Assembly: GCF_001969815.1 (NCBI RefSeq)
Contig: NZ_MRBK01000001.1
Coordinates: 248,001-312,000, forward strand
Direction of reading: 5' to 3'
Origin: Bacillus swezeyi
GTDB taxonomy: Bacteria > Bacillota > Bacilli > Bacillales > Bacillaceae
DNA: 64,000 nt
The notes under the pieces were generated by a model. That model saw nothing but the letters and a program-made list of their open reading frames with translations. It was not told the DNA's origin and searched no databases. The position numbers and the translations under genes were made by a program. Positions 16,188-40,507 of this stretch are shown here, in pieces (the stretch's first letter is position 1; every line of letters begins with the position of its first letter).

Positions 16188-17054
16188 ATGATCACATATG
16201 TTTTTCCGGGGCAAGGTTCACAAAAACAGGGAATGGGCAGCGAACTATTTGATGAATTCAAGGAACTGACGGCACTAGCAGATGAGATCTTAGGATATTC
16301 GATCAAACGCCTTTGCGTAGAAAATCCCTATTCCAACTTAAACAAAACCCAATTTACTCAGCCGGCCTTATATGTGGTAAACGCATTAAGCTATCTGAAG
16401 AAAATACAGGAATCAGCAGCAAAACCCGATTTTGTTACGGGTCATAGCCTGGGAGAATACAATGCGTTATTTGCGGCTGAAGCCTTTGATTTTGAGACAG
16501 GTTTACAGCTTGTCAGAAAAAGAGGCGAGCTGATGAGTATGGTAAGAAACGGCGGTATGGCGGCTGTTATGGGACTGAGTGAAGAGCAAGTTGCGGAAGC
16601 ATTGAAAGAAAACCATTTACATACAATTGACATTGCTAATGTCAATGCCCCTTATCAAATTGTCATTTCAGGTCAAAAAGAAGATATTGAAAAAGCCGCA
16701 TCCATTTTTGAAGACATTACAGAAGTTACGATGTTTCTCCCCTTAAACGTCAGCGGTGCGTTTCATTCAAGATACATGAATCAAGCAAAACAAGAATTTG
16801 AACAGTTTCTTCAATCATTTCATTTCTCTCCTTTGTCTATACCGGTTATTTCAAACGTTTTTGCCCGCCCTTACACAAACGAATCAATCAAAACGACGTT
16901 GTCGGATCAAATAAACCAGTCAGTCAAATGGACTGAGAGTATTCGCTTTTTAATGGGGAAAGGCCAAATGGAGTTTGAGGAAATAGGTCCTGGACATGTA
17001 CTAACCGGATTAATTCACCGTATTAAGAAAGATGCAGAACCAATGCCCCGTTAA
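16188..17054 (+). CDS. pksC: Stand-alone acyltransferase PksC/BaeC
   Basis: A 288-residue malonyl-CoA:ACP transacylase fold: FPGQGSQ at the N-terminus, nucleophile in GHSLGEY (Ser87), and the catalytic His in SGAFHSRYM. In the pksX system PksC is reported to load malonyl onto AcpK and the PKS carrier proteins, and stand-alone acyltransferases are what make these synthases trans-AT. AAGGGTGG precedes the ATG by 10 nt. It is closely similar along its length to the acyltransferase half of PksE two genes downstream, which indicates duplication within the cluster. A 557-nt gap with debris follows before pksD. Confidence 0.94.
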   Translation: MITYVFPGQGSQKQGMGSELFDEFKELTALADEILGYSIKRLCVENPYSNLNKTQFTQPALYVVNALSYLKKIQESAAKPDFVTGHSLGEYNALFAAEAFDFETGLQLVRKRGELMSMVRNGGMAAVMGLSEEQVAEALKENHLHTIDIANVNAPYQIVISGQKEDIEKAASIFEDITEVTMFLPLNVSGAFHSRYMNQAKQEFEQFLQSFHFSPLSIPVISNVFARPYTNESIKTTLSDQINQSVKWTESIRFLMGKGQMEFEEIGPGHVLTGLIHRIKKDAEPMPR

Positions 17055-17611
17055 AACAGATTTTCTTGAGAGAGCATAACTGCGCTTCATTTCATAAACC
17101 GGAGAAAAAGGCACGGCTCCCTGTGTATAGGGTTGGAAGTTTGGGGGGGCATGATTCGATGGACACTGTTAACGTTCAATAAAATTTATATACTGTAACA
17201 TAAAGAGGCTGATGAAAAAAGTCCGTCCCATATTGGACATTTGCACTATTCCAGTCGGTCTGCTCATGATGAAAAACCATCGCTCTATAAAAAGACATAC
17301 CCGTTTTATCTAAACCACACCTAAGCCATAATAGAGACGATGTTTTTGATGATGCCATTGTCAATTTAAATTAAGTTTGAGATATCAACACTACACCAAG
17401 ATCACTTCACAAACGAATTCAACATCAAGAACAACACTACATAATATCTTCAGTTGATTTTTAAGCTCTTCTTCACTTTCACATCATATTTTTCGGTTTG
17501 ACGCGGTTGCTTGTTTTGTATCAGGCTGCTGTGTATCTTCTTTTTCAGCATATTTTTTGAGGACATATCGGCAATTCGCTCGTTAATTACATAAAAAAGA
17601 AGGTTATGCAA
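17055..17611 (+). other. 557-nt gap between pksC and pksD without a convincing gene
   Basis: The base composition is AT-rich compared with the flanking genes. A possible insertion-sequence remnant is listed separately at 17205-17364. A short hairpin-like CCCT-GTGTAT-AGGG occurs near 17121. A basic 38-residue frame on the minus strand (MSSKNMLKKKIHSS..., ending at 17450) has no good ribosome binding site and is not called. AAGAAGG at 17597-17603 is the ribosome binding site of pksD. No promoter with two good hexamers was found. Confidence 0.5.
17205..17364. mobile_element. Possible decayed insertion-sequence end
   Basis: GAGGCTGATGAAAAAAGTCC at 17207-17226 resembles the terminal sequence of IS1182/ISL3-type elements, from memory and without a search. 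The adjoining 150 nt hold only broken short frames in both directions. No transposase motif and no second terminus were found, so the call rests on resemblance alone. Confidence 0.25.
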
Positions 17612-18577
17612 ATGAACGAACCAATCGTTTTGATGTTTTCCGGACAAGGTTCCCAGTACTATCATATGGGAAAGGAATTGTTTAATGAAAACACTGCATT
17701 TCGTCATTACATGCTTGAGATGGATGCCATTGTTACCCGGCGAATCGGGAAGTCCATTGTCAGTGAAATGTATAATCCCGCTAAACGTGTGTCAGATCCA
17801 TTTGATCGCATTCTTTATACGCATCCGGCTATCTTTATGGTTGAGTACTCTTTATATCGGGTTTTGTCAGAGATCGGGATCAAGCCTGATTACGTGCTGG
17901 GGTATAGTTTAGGAGAATTCGCGGCAGCCGCCGCTTCCGGTGTTATAGAGGCGGAGGATATGTTGGAATGCATACTTGAGCAGGCCATGATCATCGAAAA
18001 AAATTGCGATAAAGGAAATATGCTGGCTATACTCGATAAACCGCAATTATTTAATGATTATCCGCAGCTGTTTGAACATAGTGAATTAACCTCAATTCAT
18101 TATGATTCACACTTTGTGATTTCGGGTGAAATTGAAAACATACAGCGGATCATTCATTTTCTAAAGGAGAGTCAGATACTTTATCAGCTGCTGCCTGTAT
18201 CTTACGGATTTCATTCTTCACTTATTGATTCTGCAGAAGGAGCCTATAAAGAGTTTTTAAGGTCAAAATCTTTTGATAGTCCTTCAATATCTTGGATATC
18301 CTGCCTGACGGGAAGCGGCATTCATGAGATTCATAACCATTTTTTTTGGGATGCGGTAAGAAAACCAATACGATTCCGGGAAGCTATTCGATTTTTGGAA
18401 AGTCAGCATACATGCCGGTTCGTAGATTTAGGGCCTTCAGGAACCCTGACTGCTTTTGTCAAACAGCTGCTCTCGGGAGATTCAGCGAACCGCTGTTATT
18501 CTATTATCACACCATTTCATCAGGAGCTGAAAAATTTGAAGACGCTTGAGTGTTTACAGAAACTAGAAAGGAAGTAA
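17612..18577 (+). CDS. pksD: Stand-alone acyltransferase-fold protein PksD/BaeD
   Basis: A 321-residue acyltransferase-fold protein with [13 protein letters not shown], the nucleophile in GYSLGEF (Ser99) and [13 protein letters not shown] near the catalytic His. It is more divergent than PksC/PksE and belongs to the acylhydrolase type (PedC-like) that clears stalled acyl chains from carrier domains, although its role in bacillaene synthesis has not been settled. The ATG at 17612 is preferred over 17606 because AAGAAGG lies 8 nt upstream, and it gives the MNEP start of B. subtilis PksD. Five bases separate its stop codon from the pksE start, whose ribosome binding site lies inside the end of pksD. 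Confidence 0.93.
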   Translation: MNEPIVLMFSGQGSQYYHMGKELFNENTAFRHYMLEMDAIVTRRIGKSIVSEMYNPAKRVSDPFDRILYTHPAIFMVEYSLYRVLSEIGIKPDYVLGYSLGEFAAAAASGVIEAEDMLECILEQAMIIEKNCDKGNMLAILDKPQLFNDYPQLFEHSELTSIHYDSHFVISGEIENIQRIIHFLKESQILYQLLPVSYGFHSSLIDSAEGAYKEFLRSKSFDSPSISWISCLTGSGIHEIHNHFFWDAVRKPIRFREAIRFLESQHTCRFVDLGPSGTLTAFVKQLLSGDSANRCYSIITPFHQELKNLKTLECLQKLERK

Positions 18578-18582
18578 ACAAG

Positions 18583-20904
18583 ATGATTACATATGTTTTT
18601 CCGGGACAAGGCTCCCAGCAAAAAAGAATGGGCCAGGGGCTTTTTGAGCATTATCAGCACTTGACGGACCAAGCAGATGACATACTGGGATATTCAATAA
18701 AAAAACTTTGTACAGAAGAAGCCTATTTAGATGTAAATCATACGCAATATACTCAGCCGGCTTTATACGTTGTAAATGCATTCTGCTATCTGAAGAGAGT
18801 GGAGGAGACCGGTGAAAAACCTGATTTTGTAGCCGGTCATAGCTTGGGAGAATACGATGCGCTGCTTGCAGCGGGCGCATTTGACTTTGAGACCGGATTA
18901 AAACTCGTGAAAAAAAGAGGGGAGCTGATGGGGCGGATTACCGGAGGCGGAATGGCCGCGGTGATCGGCCTGAATAAGGAACAAGTGGCAGCCGTATTAA
19001 AAGAACATCATTTACATACGATTGATGTAGCAAATGAAAATACTCCCCGCCAAATTGTTATTTCCGGGCTGAAACAAGATATCGAAAGAGCGGGAACTGT
19101 TTTTGAAACCATCAAGGATGTGAAGCTGTTCCATCCTTTAAACGTGAGCGGAGCTTTTCACTCAAGATATATGAATGAAGCAAAACAGGAATTTAAGCAA
19201 TTTATTGATACATTCCATTTTGAGCCTTTGTCTATTCCTGTGATCTCCAATGTATACGCAGAGCCTTATCATCAGAAGAGGTTAAAAGAGACATTATCTG
19301 AACAAATGAATAGCACGGTGAAATGGACGGATAGTATTCGTTTTCTTATGGGAAGAGGAGACATGGATTTTGAAGAGATCGGTCCGGGAAAAGTGTTAAC
19401 AGGCTTAATTCAACGTATTAAAAACGAAGCGGAACCATTAATAAAAAATGATGCCGCGGTTCAAGAACCAGGTGACGGGATGTTATCTGCTTCAAGCCCT
19501 GAGCAGTTGGAGCGAGAAGAGCGTGATGCCCATTCATCTCGTTTTCCTGATGAGATTACGGCATTTTCCTTAGGAAGTACAGAATTTAAACAAGATTATA
19601 ACCTTACATACGCTTACCTTGCCGGAGGAATGTACCGCGGAATTGCTTCGAAAGAAATGGTTGTAAAGATGTCAAAAGCGGGGATGATGGGGTTCTTTGG
19701 CACAGGCGGTTTGAATCTGAATAAGGTTGAGGATGCGATTTTGTCTATTCAAGGCGAATTGGAGCAGGGACAAGCCTACGGCATCAACCTGGTGCACAAT
19801 ATGAAGCATACTGAATCAGAAGAAAAAATGATTGATCTTTTATTGAAGTACAAGGTAAGGAACTTGGAAGCCTCCGCATTTTTAAGTGTCACACCTGCTT
19901 TAGTGAGATATCGCGCCAAAGGATTGAAACGGAGTCCAAGCGGTGAAGTGATATGTGCAAATCGTATCATAGCGAAAATCTCAAGGCCTGAGGTTGCGGA
20001 ATCATTTCTAAGTCCTGCGCCGGAGAATGTTGTAGAAAAGCTTTTAGGAGAAAATAAAATTACAACTAGTGAAGCTGAGTTATTGCTGAAGATCCCTGTG
20101 GCAGAGGATATTTGTGTGGAAGCAGACTCAGGCGGTCATACTGACGGCGGTGTCGCATACAGCCTGATGCCGGCGATGACATCATTAAGAGACGAAATGA
20201 TGAAAAAGTATCGATACGATAAAAAAATACGAGTCGGTGCGGCAGGCGGGATAGGAACTCCTGAGGCGGCGATGGCTGCCTTTATGCTCGGTGCCGATTT
20301 TATTTTAACGGGTTCAATCAATCAGTGTACGGTAGAAGCGGCCACAAGTGACAGAGTGAAAGATTTATTGCAGCAAATGAATGTGCAAGATACGGCGTAT
20401 GCGCCGGCGGGTGATATGTTCGAATCGGGCAGCAAAGTGCAAGTGCTGAAAAAAGGCGTGTTTTTTCCGGCACGAGCCAGCAAGCTGCATGAATTATACC
20501 AGCGATTTGGATCATTGGGTGAAATCGATCAAAAGACCTTAACTCAGCTTGAGGAGAAATACTTTAAACGCAGTATCGAAAAAGTATATGAAGATATTAA
20601 ATTGCACTATCCAGCGGCAGAGATTGAGAAGGCCGAACGGAATCCGAAACATAAAATGGCATTGATTTTCAGATGGTACTTTAGGTACAGCTCGCATTTG
20701 GCGATCAGCGGAAGCGAAGAGTCTAAAGTCGATTATCAAGTTCACTGCGGCCCCGCGTTAGGAGCTTTTAATCAATGGGTGAAAGGCTCGAAATTGGAGA
20801 ACTGGCGGAACCGCCATGTGGACGATATCGGAAAAAAATTAATGACGGAAACCGCAAAGCTACTTAACGACAGAATTGCATTATTTTCTCAAGCGGCACT
20901 TTAA
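18583..20904 (+). CDS. pksE: Acyltransferase-enoyl reductase fusion PksE/BaeE
   Basis: A 773-residue two-part enzyme. Residues ~1-290 are a malonyl transferase with FPGQGSQ, GHSLGEY (Ser87) and GAFHSRYM. After a linker, residues ~325-773 form an FMN-dependent enoyl reductase of the nitronate monooxygenase-like PfaD type, with [29 protein letters not shown] and GADFILTGS. In trans-AT systems the first half supplies malonyl units to the modules and the second reduces selected enoyl intermediates in trans. AAAGGAAG lies 10 nt before the ATG at 18583; the frame extends upstream into pksD but without support. The acyltransferase half closely resembles PksC. A 104-nt gap to acpK contains an imperfect inverted repeat (CTGAATGTTT / AAACATTTCAG). 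Confidence 0.95.
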   Translation: MITYVFPGQGSQQKRMGQGLFEHYQHLTDQADDILGYSIKKLCTEEAYLDVNHTQYTQPALYVVNAFCYLKRVEETGEKPDFVAGHSLGEYDALLAAGAFDFETGLKLVKKRGELMGRITGGGMAAVIGLNKEQVAAVLKEHHLHTIDVANENTPRQIVISGLKQDIERAGTVFETIKDVKLFHPLNVSGAFHSRYMNEAKQEFKQFIDTFHFEPLSIPVISNVYAEPYHQKRLKETLSEQMNSTVKWTDSIRFLMGRGDMDFEEIGPGKVLTGLIQRIKNEAEPLIKNDAAVQEPGDGMLSASSPEQLEREERDAHSSRFPDEITAFSLGSTEFKQDYNLTYAYLAGGMYRGIASKEMVVKMSKAGMMGFFGTGGLNLNKVEDAILSIQGELEQGQAYGINLVHNMKHTESEEKMIDLLLKYKVRNLEASAFLSVTPALVRYRAKGLKRSPSGEVICANRIIAKISRPEVAESFLSPAPENVVEKLLGENKITTSEAELLLKIPVAEDICVEADSGGHTDGGVAYSLMPAMTSLRDEMMKKYRYDKKIRVGAAGGIGTPEAAMAAFMLGADFILTGSINQCTVEAATSDRVKDLLQQMNVQDTAYAPAGDMFESGSKVQVLKKGVFFPARASKLHELYQRFGSLGEIDQKTLTQLEEKYFKRSIEKVYEDIKLHYPAAEIEKAERNPKHKMALIFRWYFRYSSHLAISGSEESKVDYQVHCGPALGAFNQWVKGSKLENWRNRHVDDIGKKLMTETAKLLNDRIALFSQAAL

Positions 20905-21008
20905 AACCTATTTTGTAATAATAAAAGACTGAATGTTTCGAAATCGTATTGATAACAAAACACTTGAAGTCATGTTAAACATTTCAGCCCAAAGGAGAGA
21001 CGAACGTT

Positions 21009-21257
21009 ATGAATAAACAGAAAGTCTTTGAAGTATTGGTAACCAATATATGTGAGGTGCTTCCGGAATTGGACGGGCACCGTTTTGAGCCCGAAGATCG
21101 ATTAGCTGATTTAGGAGCTGATTCTGTAGACAGGGCTGAAATTATAACGATGGTGCTGGAGGATTTATCATTAAAAATTCCTCGTGTTGAGCTGTCTGGT
21201 GTGAACAACATCGGCGAATTAGCTGAGGTGCTTTATGACAAAGTACAATCCGTCTGA
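21009..21257 (+). CDS. acpK: Discrete acyl carrier protein AcpK of the beta-branching cassette
   Basis: An 82-residue carrier protein with the phosphopantetheine site LGADSVDR (Ser39). In the pksX pathway AcpK is loaded with malonyl, which PksF decarboxylates to acetyl-AcpK, the donor that PksG condenses with a beta-keto group on the PKS. AAAGGAGAG precedes the ATG by about 10 nt. The last 23 bases overlap the start of pksF in another frame, indicating translational coupling. Activation by the Sfp encoded in this window is expected. Confidence 0.96.
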   Translation: MNKQKVFEVLVTNICEVLPELDGHRFEPEDRLADLGADSVDRAEIITMVLEDLSLKIPRVELSGVNNIGELAEVLYDKVQSV

Positions 21258-22482
21258 GGTGCTGGTGACCGGTGTCGGAGTAACGGCAGCGATCGGCCAA
21301 GGAAAGGAGGCTTTTGTTTCTTCGTTATTGTCTGGGGAGCATGCCTTTGATGTGATGCAGCGTCCGGGCAGACAAAAAGACAGCCGGTTTATCGGAGCTG
21401 AAATTCCTTCGTTATCATATCCGGAACGGCTTTCTAAAAAACTGTTAAGAAAAGCGTCATTTTCCAGCCGCGCTGCTTTGGTTACCCTCTCAGAAGCCTG
21501 GGAGGAGGCGAAGTTAGACGGTGCTGATTCCGCGCGTATAGGGCTAATAGCTGGAGGATCAAACTTTCAGCAAAGAGAGACCTTGCAGCTCTTTGAAAAT
21601 TATAAAGACCGCTCTGGTTTCATTTCGCCGGCTTATGGCCTGTCTTTTATGGATAGCGATCTTTGCGGGCTTTGTACAGATCAGTTTGGAATCACCGGTT
21701 TAGCTTATACGGCGGGAGGTGCTTCCGCAAGCGGCCAGTTGGCGGTGATTCAAGCGATTCAGCAAGTCCTGTCAGGAGAGGTTGATATTTGCATCGCACT
21801 TGGGGCGTTAATGGATATTTCCTATATGGAATGTGAGGCGCTCAGGGCTTTAGGCGCTATGGGAACGGACAAATATGCTGAAGAGCCGGATAAGGCGTGC
21901 CGTCCATTTGATCAGAACAGAGATGGATTTATTTATGGAGAATCCTGTGGCGCATTGGTGATAGAACGAAAAGATACGGCCGTCCGCCGGGGCGTAAAAC
22001 CCTATGCTGCATTGTCTGGATGGTCAATCAAAATAGACGGGAACCGCAACCCTGATCCTTCATTAGAAGGAGAGATTCATGTCGTACAAAAGGCTTTGGA
22101 GAGAGCCGGTCTTTCACCTGAAGATATTGATTATATTAATCCACATGGCACGGGTTCTTTCATTGGAGATGAGATTGAATTGAAGGCGCTGCATGCTTGC
22201 GGTCTTTCTCATGCCTATATCAACGCAACAAAATCAATAACCGGTCATGGGCTCAGTGCAGCAGGCACTGTTGAGATGATTTCTGTACTGCTTCAAATGA
22301 AAGAATCACGCCTGCATCCGAGCCGGAATTTACATGATCCAATCGATCCCTCCTTTCATTGGGTGAAGGATCAATCAATTTCACACAACATCAAAAACGC
22401 GTTGAGTTTAAGCATGGGTTTTGGCGGAATGAATACCGCTGTATGTATACAAAACATTGAAAAATGCGAAGGAGAATCATAA
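21235..22482 (+). CDS. pksF: Ketosynthase-like malonyl-AcpK decarboxylase PksF
   Basis: A 415-residue KAS II-like protein. The histidine motifs are present (NPHGTGSFIGDEIE and KSITGHGLSAAG), but the cysteine nucleophile is missing: the usual TAC-S sequence reads YTAGGASAS, with Gly161 at the Cys position. Loss of Cys with retained His residues is the signature of decarboxylating ketosynthases in beta-branching cassettes, and PksF is reported to convert malonyl-AcpK to acetyl-AcpK. It starts inside the end of acpK and its stop codon TAA abuts the pksG ATG. The missing Cys is functional specialisation and should not be taken as decay. Confidence 0.95.
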   Translation: MTKYNPSEVLVTGVGVTAAIGQGKEAFVSSLLSGEHAFDVMQRPGRQKDSRFIGAEIPSLSYPERLSKKLLRKASFSSRAALVTLSEAWEEAKLDGADSARIGLIAGGSNFQQRETLQLFENYKDRSGFISPAYGLSFMDSDLCGLCTDQFGITGLAYTAGGASASGQLAVIQAIQQVLSGEVDICIALGALMDISYMECEALRALGAMGTDKYAEEPDKACRPFDQNRDGFIYGESCGALVIERKDTAVRRGVKPYAALSGWSIKIDGNRNPDPSLEGEIHVVQKALERAGLSPEDIDYINPHGTGSFIGDEIELKALHACGLSHAYINATKSITGHGLSAAGTVEMISVLLQMKESRLHPSRNLHDPIDPSFHWVKDQSISHNIKNALSLSMGFGGMNTAVCIQNIEKCEGES

Positions 22483-23745
22483 ATGGTTTCTGCCGGAATA
22501 GAAGCGATGAATGTCTTTGGCGGAACGGCATACCTCGATGTCATGCAATTAGTCAAGTACAGACATTTAGATACTGCCAGATTTGAAAATTTATTAATGA
22601 AGGAAAAAGCTGTGGCACTGCCTTACGAAGATCCTGTGACCTTTGGGGTGAATGCGGCTAAACCGATTATCGATTCATTAAGTGATCAAGAGAAGGACCG
22701 GATTGAATTGCTGATCACTTGTTCCGAATCTGGGATCGATTTTGGGAAATCGTTAAGCACGTATATCCATGAATATTTAGGGCTCAATCGCAATTGCCGT
22801 TTGTTTGAGATAAAACAGGCGTGTTATTCAGGGACTGCCGGATTTCAAATGGCGGTGAATTTTATATTATCCCAGACGTCTCCGGGCGCCAAAGCGCTGG
22901 TCATTGCCAGTGATATTTCCCGTTTTTTAATCGCTGAAGGCGGAGACGCTTTAAGTGAGGATTGGTCTTATGCCGAGCCGAGTGCCGGAGCGGGAGCGGT
23001 GGCTGTTTTAGTAGGGGAAAATCCCGAGGTGTTTCAAGTAGATCCCGGGGCAAACGGCTATTACGGCTATGAAGTGATGGATACATGCCGTCCCATCCCC
23101 GACAGTGAGGCGGGAGATGCTGACCTGTCTTTAATGTCATATTTGGATTGCTGTGAACAAACATTCTTGGAATATCAAAAACGTGTACCCGGCGCCCATT
23201 ATCAAGATACGTTTCAATATCTCGCCTACCATACGCCTTTTGGCGGGATGGTGAAAGGGGCGCACCGGACGATGATGCGTAAGATGGCAAAGGCGAAAAC
23301 GGCCGAGATTGAAACCGATTTTCTGAAGCGGGTACAGCCTGGTTTACTCTATTGTCAAAGGGTCGGAAACATTATGGGGGCTGCATTGCTTCTGGCGTTG
23401 GCCAGTACGATTGACAAAGCGCAGCTTGACTCGCCTAAACGAATCGGCTGTTTTTCCTACGGATCAGGCTGCTGTTCTGAATTTTACAGCGGAATTACAA
23501 CGCCTCAAGGCCAAGAACGCCAGCGCTTATTTGAAATAGAGAAGCACTTAGACAATCGATATCATCTTTCGATGGATGAATATGAAATGCTGTTCAAGGG
23601 GAGCGGGATGGTCCGGTTCGGGACGCGTAATGTCAAACTGGATCTTGAGATGATTCCGGGAGTATTGCAGTCTCATCAACAGAAACCGCGACTGTTCTTG
23701 GAAGAAATATCTGAATTTCATCGCAAGTACAGGTGGTTGTCGTGA
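22483..23745 (+). CDS. pksG: HMG-CoA synthase-like enzyme PksG
   Basis: A 420-residue HMG-CoA synthase fold with the general-base Glu in CSESGIDFGKS, the nucleophile in QACYSGTAGFQ (Cys114) and the His in YHTPFGGMVKGAHR. It adds the acetyl group of acetyl-AcpK to a beta-keto intermediate on the tandem ACPs of the PKS, the first step of beta-methyl branching. AAGGAGAATCATAA places the ribosome binding site over the pksF stop codon, and the last four bases (GTGA) overlap the next start codon. Confidence 0.96.
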   Translation: MVSAGIEAMNVFGGTAYLDVMQLVKYRHLDTARFENLLMKEKAVALPYEDPVTFGVNAAKPIIDSLSDQEKDRIELLITCSESGIDFGKSLSTYIHEYLGLNRNCRLFEIKQACYSGTAGFQMAVNFILSQTSPGAKALVIASDISRFLIAEGGDALSEDWSYAEPSAGAGAVAVLVGENPEVFQVDPGANGYYGYEVMDTCRPIPDSEAGDADLSLMSYLDCCEQTFLEYQKRVPGAHYQDTFQYLAYHTPFGGMVKGAHRTMMRKMAKAKTAEIETDFLKRVQPGLLYCQRVGNIMGAALLLALASTIDKAQLDSPKRIGCFSYGSGCCSEFYSGITTPQGQERQRLFEIEKHLDNRYHLSMDEYEMLFKGSGMVRFGTRNVKLDLEMIPGVLQSHQQKPRLFLEEISEFHRKYRWLS

Positions 23746-24512
23746 CATATCAAACAATTAAGGCTCGGTTTGAAGGGTCAATTTGCTATCTCACCTTTCA
23801 TCGTCCTGATGCTAATAATACGATCAATGACAAATTAATAGATGAATGTTTGCAAGTGATGAATCAATGTGAAACATCGTCCGTTACGGTCATCGTTTTA
23901 GAAGGGCTCCCGGAGGTATTTTGTTTCGGAGCGGATTTTCAAGACATATATCAGGAGATGAAACGCGGCAGAAACCAAGCTGGTTCCCAAGAACCTCTCT
24001 ATGATTTGTGGCTGAAATTGCAGACTGGTCCTTTTATCACCATTTCACATGTGCGGGGAAAAGTGAACGCCGGAGGTCTTGGATTTGTGGCTGCCAGTGA
24101 TATTGTCATTGCAGATGAAACGGCATCATTCAGTCTGTCTGAACTATTATTTGGTCTTTATCCAGCTTGTGTTTTGCCGTTTCTGATTCGCCGGATCGGC
24201 TATCAAAAAGCGCATTATATGACATTAATGACAAAACCGATTTTTGTTCAGGAAGCCAGGGAATGGGGCTTGATAGATGCCTGTGACGCTCAAAGCGAGG
24301 TCCTGCTGAGAAAGCATTTATTGCGTCTGCGGCGGTTAAATAAAAAGGCAATCGCGCGATATAAACAGTTTATCAATTCATTGGATGACCACCCGCGCCG
24401 AACGAAATCCATGGCTTTGACTGAAAATCAAGACATGTTTTCCGACCCTCAAAATCAAATGGGAATCATAAGGTACGTTGAAACGGGGCAGTTCCCTTGG
24501 GAAAACCAATAA
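23742..24512 (+). CDS. pksH: Enoyl-CoA hydratase-like dehydratase PksH (ECH1)
   Basis: A crotonase-fold protein of about 256 residues with CFGADFQDIYQEM and the oxyanion-hole region VNAGGLGFVAASDIVIADE. In the pksX pathway PksH dehydrates the HMG-like intermediate before PksI decarboxylates it. The GTG at 23742 is chosen because AGGTGG lies 5 nt upstream and it forms a GTGA overlap with the pksG stop codon. A GTG three codons earlier (23733) gives the 259-residue length of B. subtilis PksH but lacks a ribosome binding site. The protein ends GQFPWENQ, as in the known homologue. Confidence 0.93.
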   Translation: MTYQTIKARFEGSICYLTFHRPDANNTINDKLIDECLQVMNQCETSSVTVIVLEGLPEVFCFGADFQDIYQEMKRGRNQAGSQEPLYDLWLKLQTGPFITISHVRGKVNAGGLGFVAASDIVIADETASFSLSELLFGLYPACVLPFLIRRIGYQKAHYMTLMTKPIFVQEAREWGLIDACDAQSEVLLRKHLLRLRRLNKKAIARYKQFINSLDDHPRRTKSMALTENQDMFSDPQNQMGIIRYVETGQFPWENQ

Positions 24513-24555
24513 ACTGTGTAAAATACATACAATCAGAAACAGTTAGGAGGACATC

Positions 24556-25305
24556 ATGACGCATTCTGTTGTAGAGCTTTTTGAAATCGAGCCCGCTATT
24601 ATTCAGGTGAAGATGCATGACCGTGTTCATAAAAACGCGTTTTCGCAAGAGCTCACAGACGGATTAATTCAAGCGTTCGAATACATTCGCAATCAACAAA
24701 GCTATAAAGCAGTGATTTTAACAGGATACGACAATTATTTTGCTTCAGGCGGAACACAAGAAGGATTGCTGAGAATCCAGCAGGGAATCACCCAATTTAC
24801 TGATGACAATCTTTATTCTCTGGCACTTGATTGCAAAATTCCAGTCATTGCTGCCATGCAGGGTCACGGAATTGGGGGCGGCTTTGTCATGGGTCTCTTT
24901 GCTGATTTTATTATTCTGAGCAGGGAGAGTGTGTATACGACAAATTTTATGAAATACGGGTTTACGCCTGGTATGGGTGCTACTTTTATCGTTCCCCAAA
25001 AACTCGGGTTCAGCTTGGCGCAGGAGTTATTAATGAATGCAGGCAATTACCGCGGAGCCGAACTTGAAAAGAGAGGGATACCTTTTAAAGTTCTCCCTCG
25101 ATCGGACGTATTGGAGTATGCTGCGGAGCTGGCGCGTGAGCTGGCGGAAAAGCCGAGAAACTCCTTAATTACATTAAAAGACCACTTGGTTGCGCCGCTT
25201 CGCGAGCAGCTTCCCGGCGTGATAGAACAGGAGCTCGTTATGCATGAGAAAACATTTCATCAAGACGAAGTCAAAACGAGAATCACAGGTTTGTACGGGA
25301 GTTAA
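24556..25305 (+). CDS. pksI: Enoyl-CoA hydratase-like decarboxylase PksI (ECH2)
   Basis: A 249-residue crotonase-fold protein with YDNYFASGGTQEGLLRIQ, the oxyanion-hole segment GHGIGGGFVMGLFADFIILS and KYGFTPGMGATFIVP. In the bacillaene pathway it decarboxylates the glutaconyl-type intermediate made by PksG and PksH, leaving a beta-methyl branch with a double bond. TAGGAGGACATC gives a strong ribosome binding site. It closes the acpK-pksI cassette and precedes the first megasynthase by 63 nt, whose start has its own GGAGG. Confidence 0.95.
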   Translation: MTHSVVELFEIEPAIIQVKMHDRVHKNAFSQELTDGLIQAFEYIRNQQSYKAVILTGYDNYFASGGTQEGLLRIQQGITQFTDDNLYSLALDCKIPVIAAMQGHGIGGGFVMGLFADFIILSRESVYTTNFMKYGFTPGMGATFIVPQKLGFSLAQELLMNAGNYRGAELEKRGIPFKVLPRSDVLEYAAELARELAEKPRNSLITLKDHLVAPLREQLPGVIEQELVMHEKTFHQDEVKTRITGLYGS

Positions 25306-25353
25306 CTGAAAATAGAAACGATCGTCGTGTGCTACATAAAAATTTGCAGGTGA

Positions 25354-40506
<15,153 letters not shown>

Positions 40507-40507
40507 C

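Noticed and set aside
17450-17707. 85-residue minus-strand frame overlapping the start of pksD
   Set aside because: It runs antisense into a certain gene and has no ribosome binding site; its basic C-terminal part alone is not convincing.
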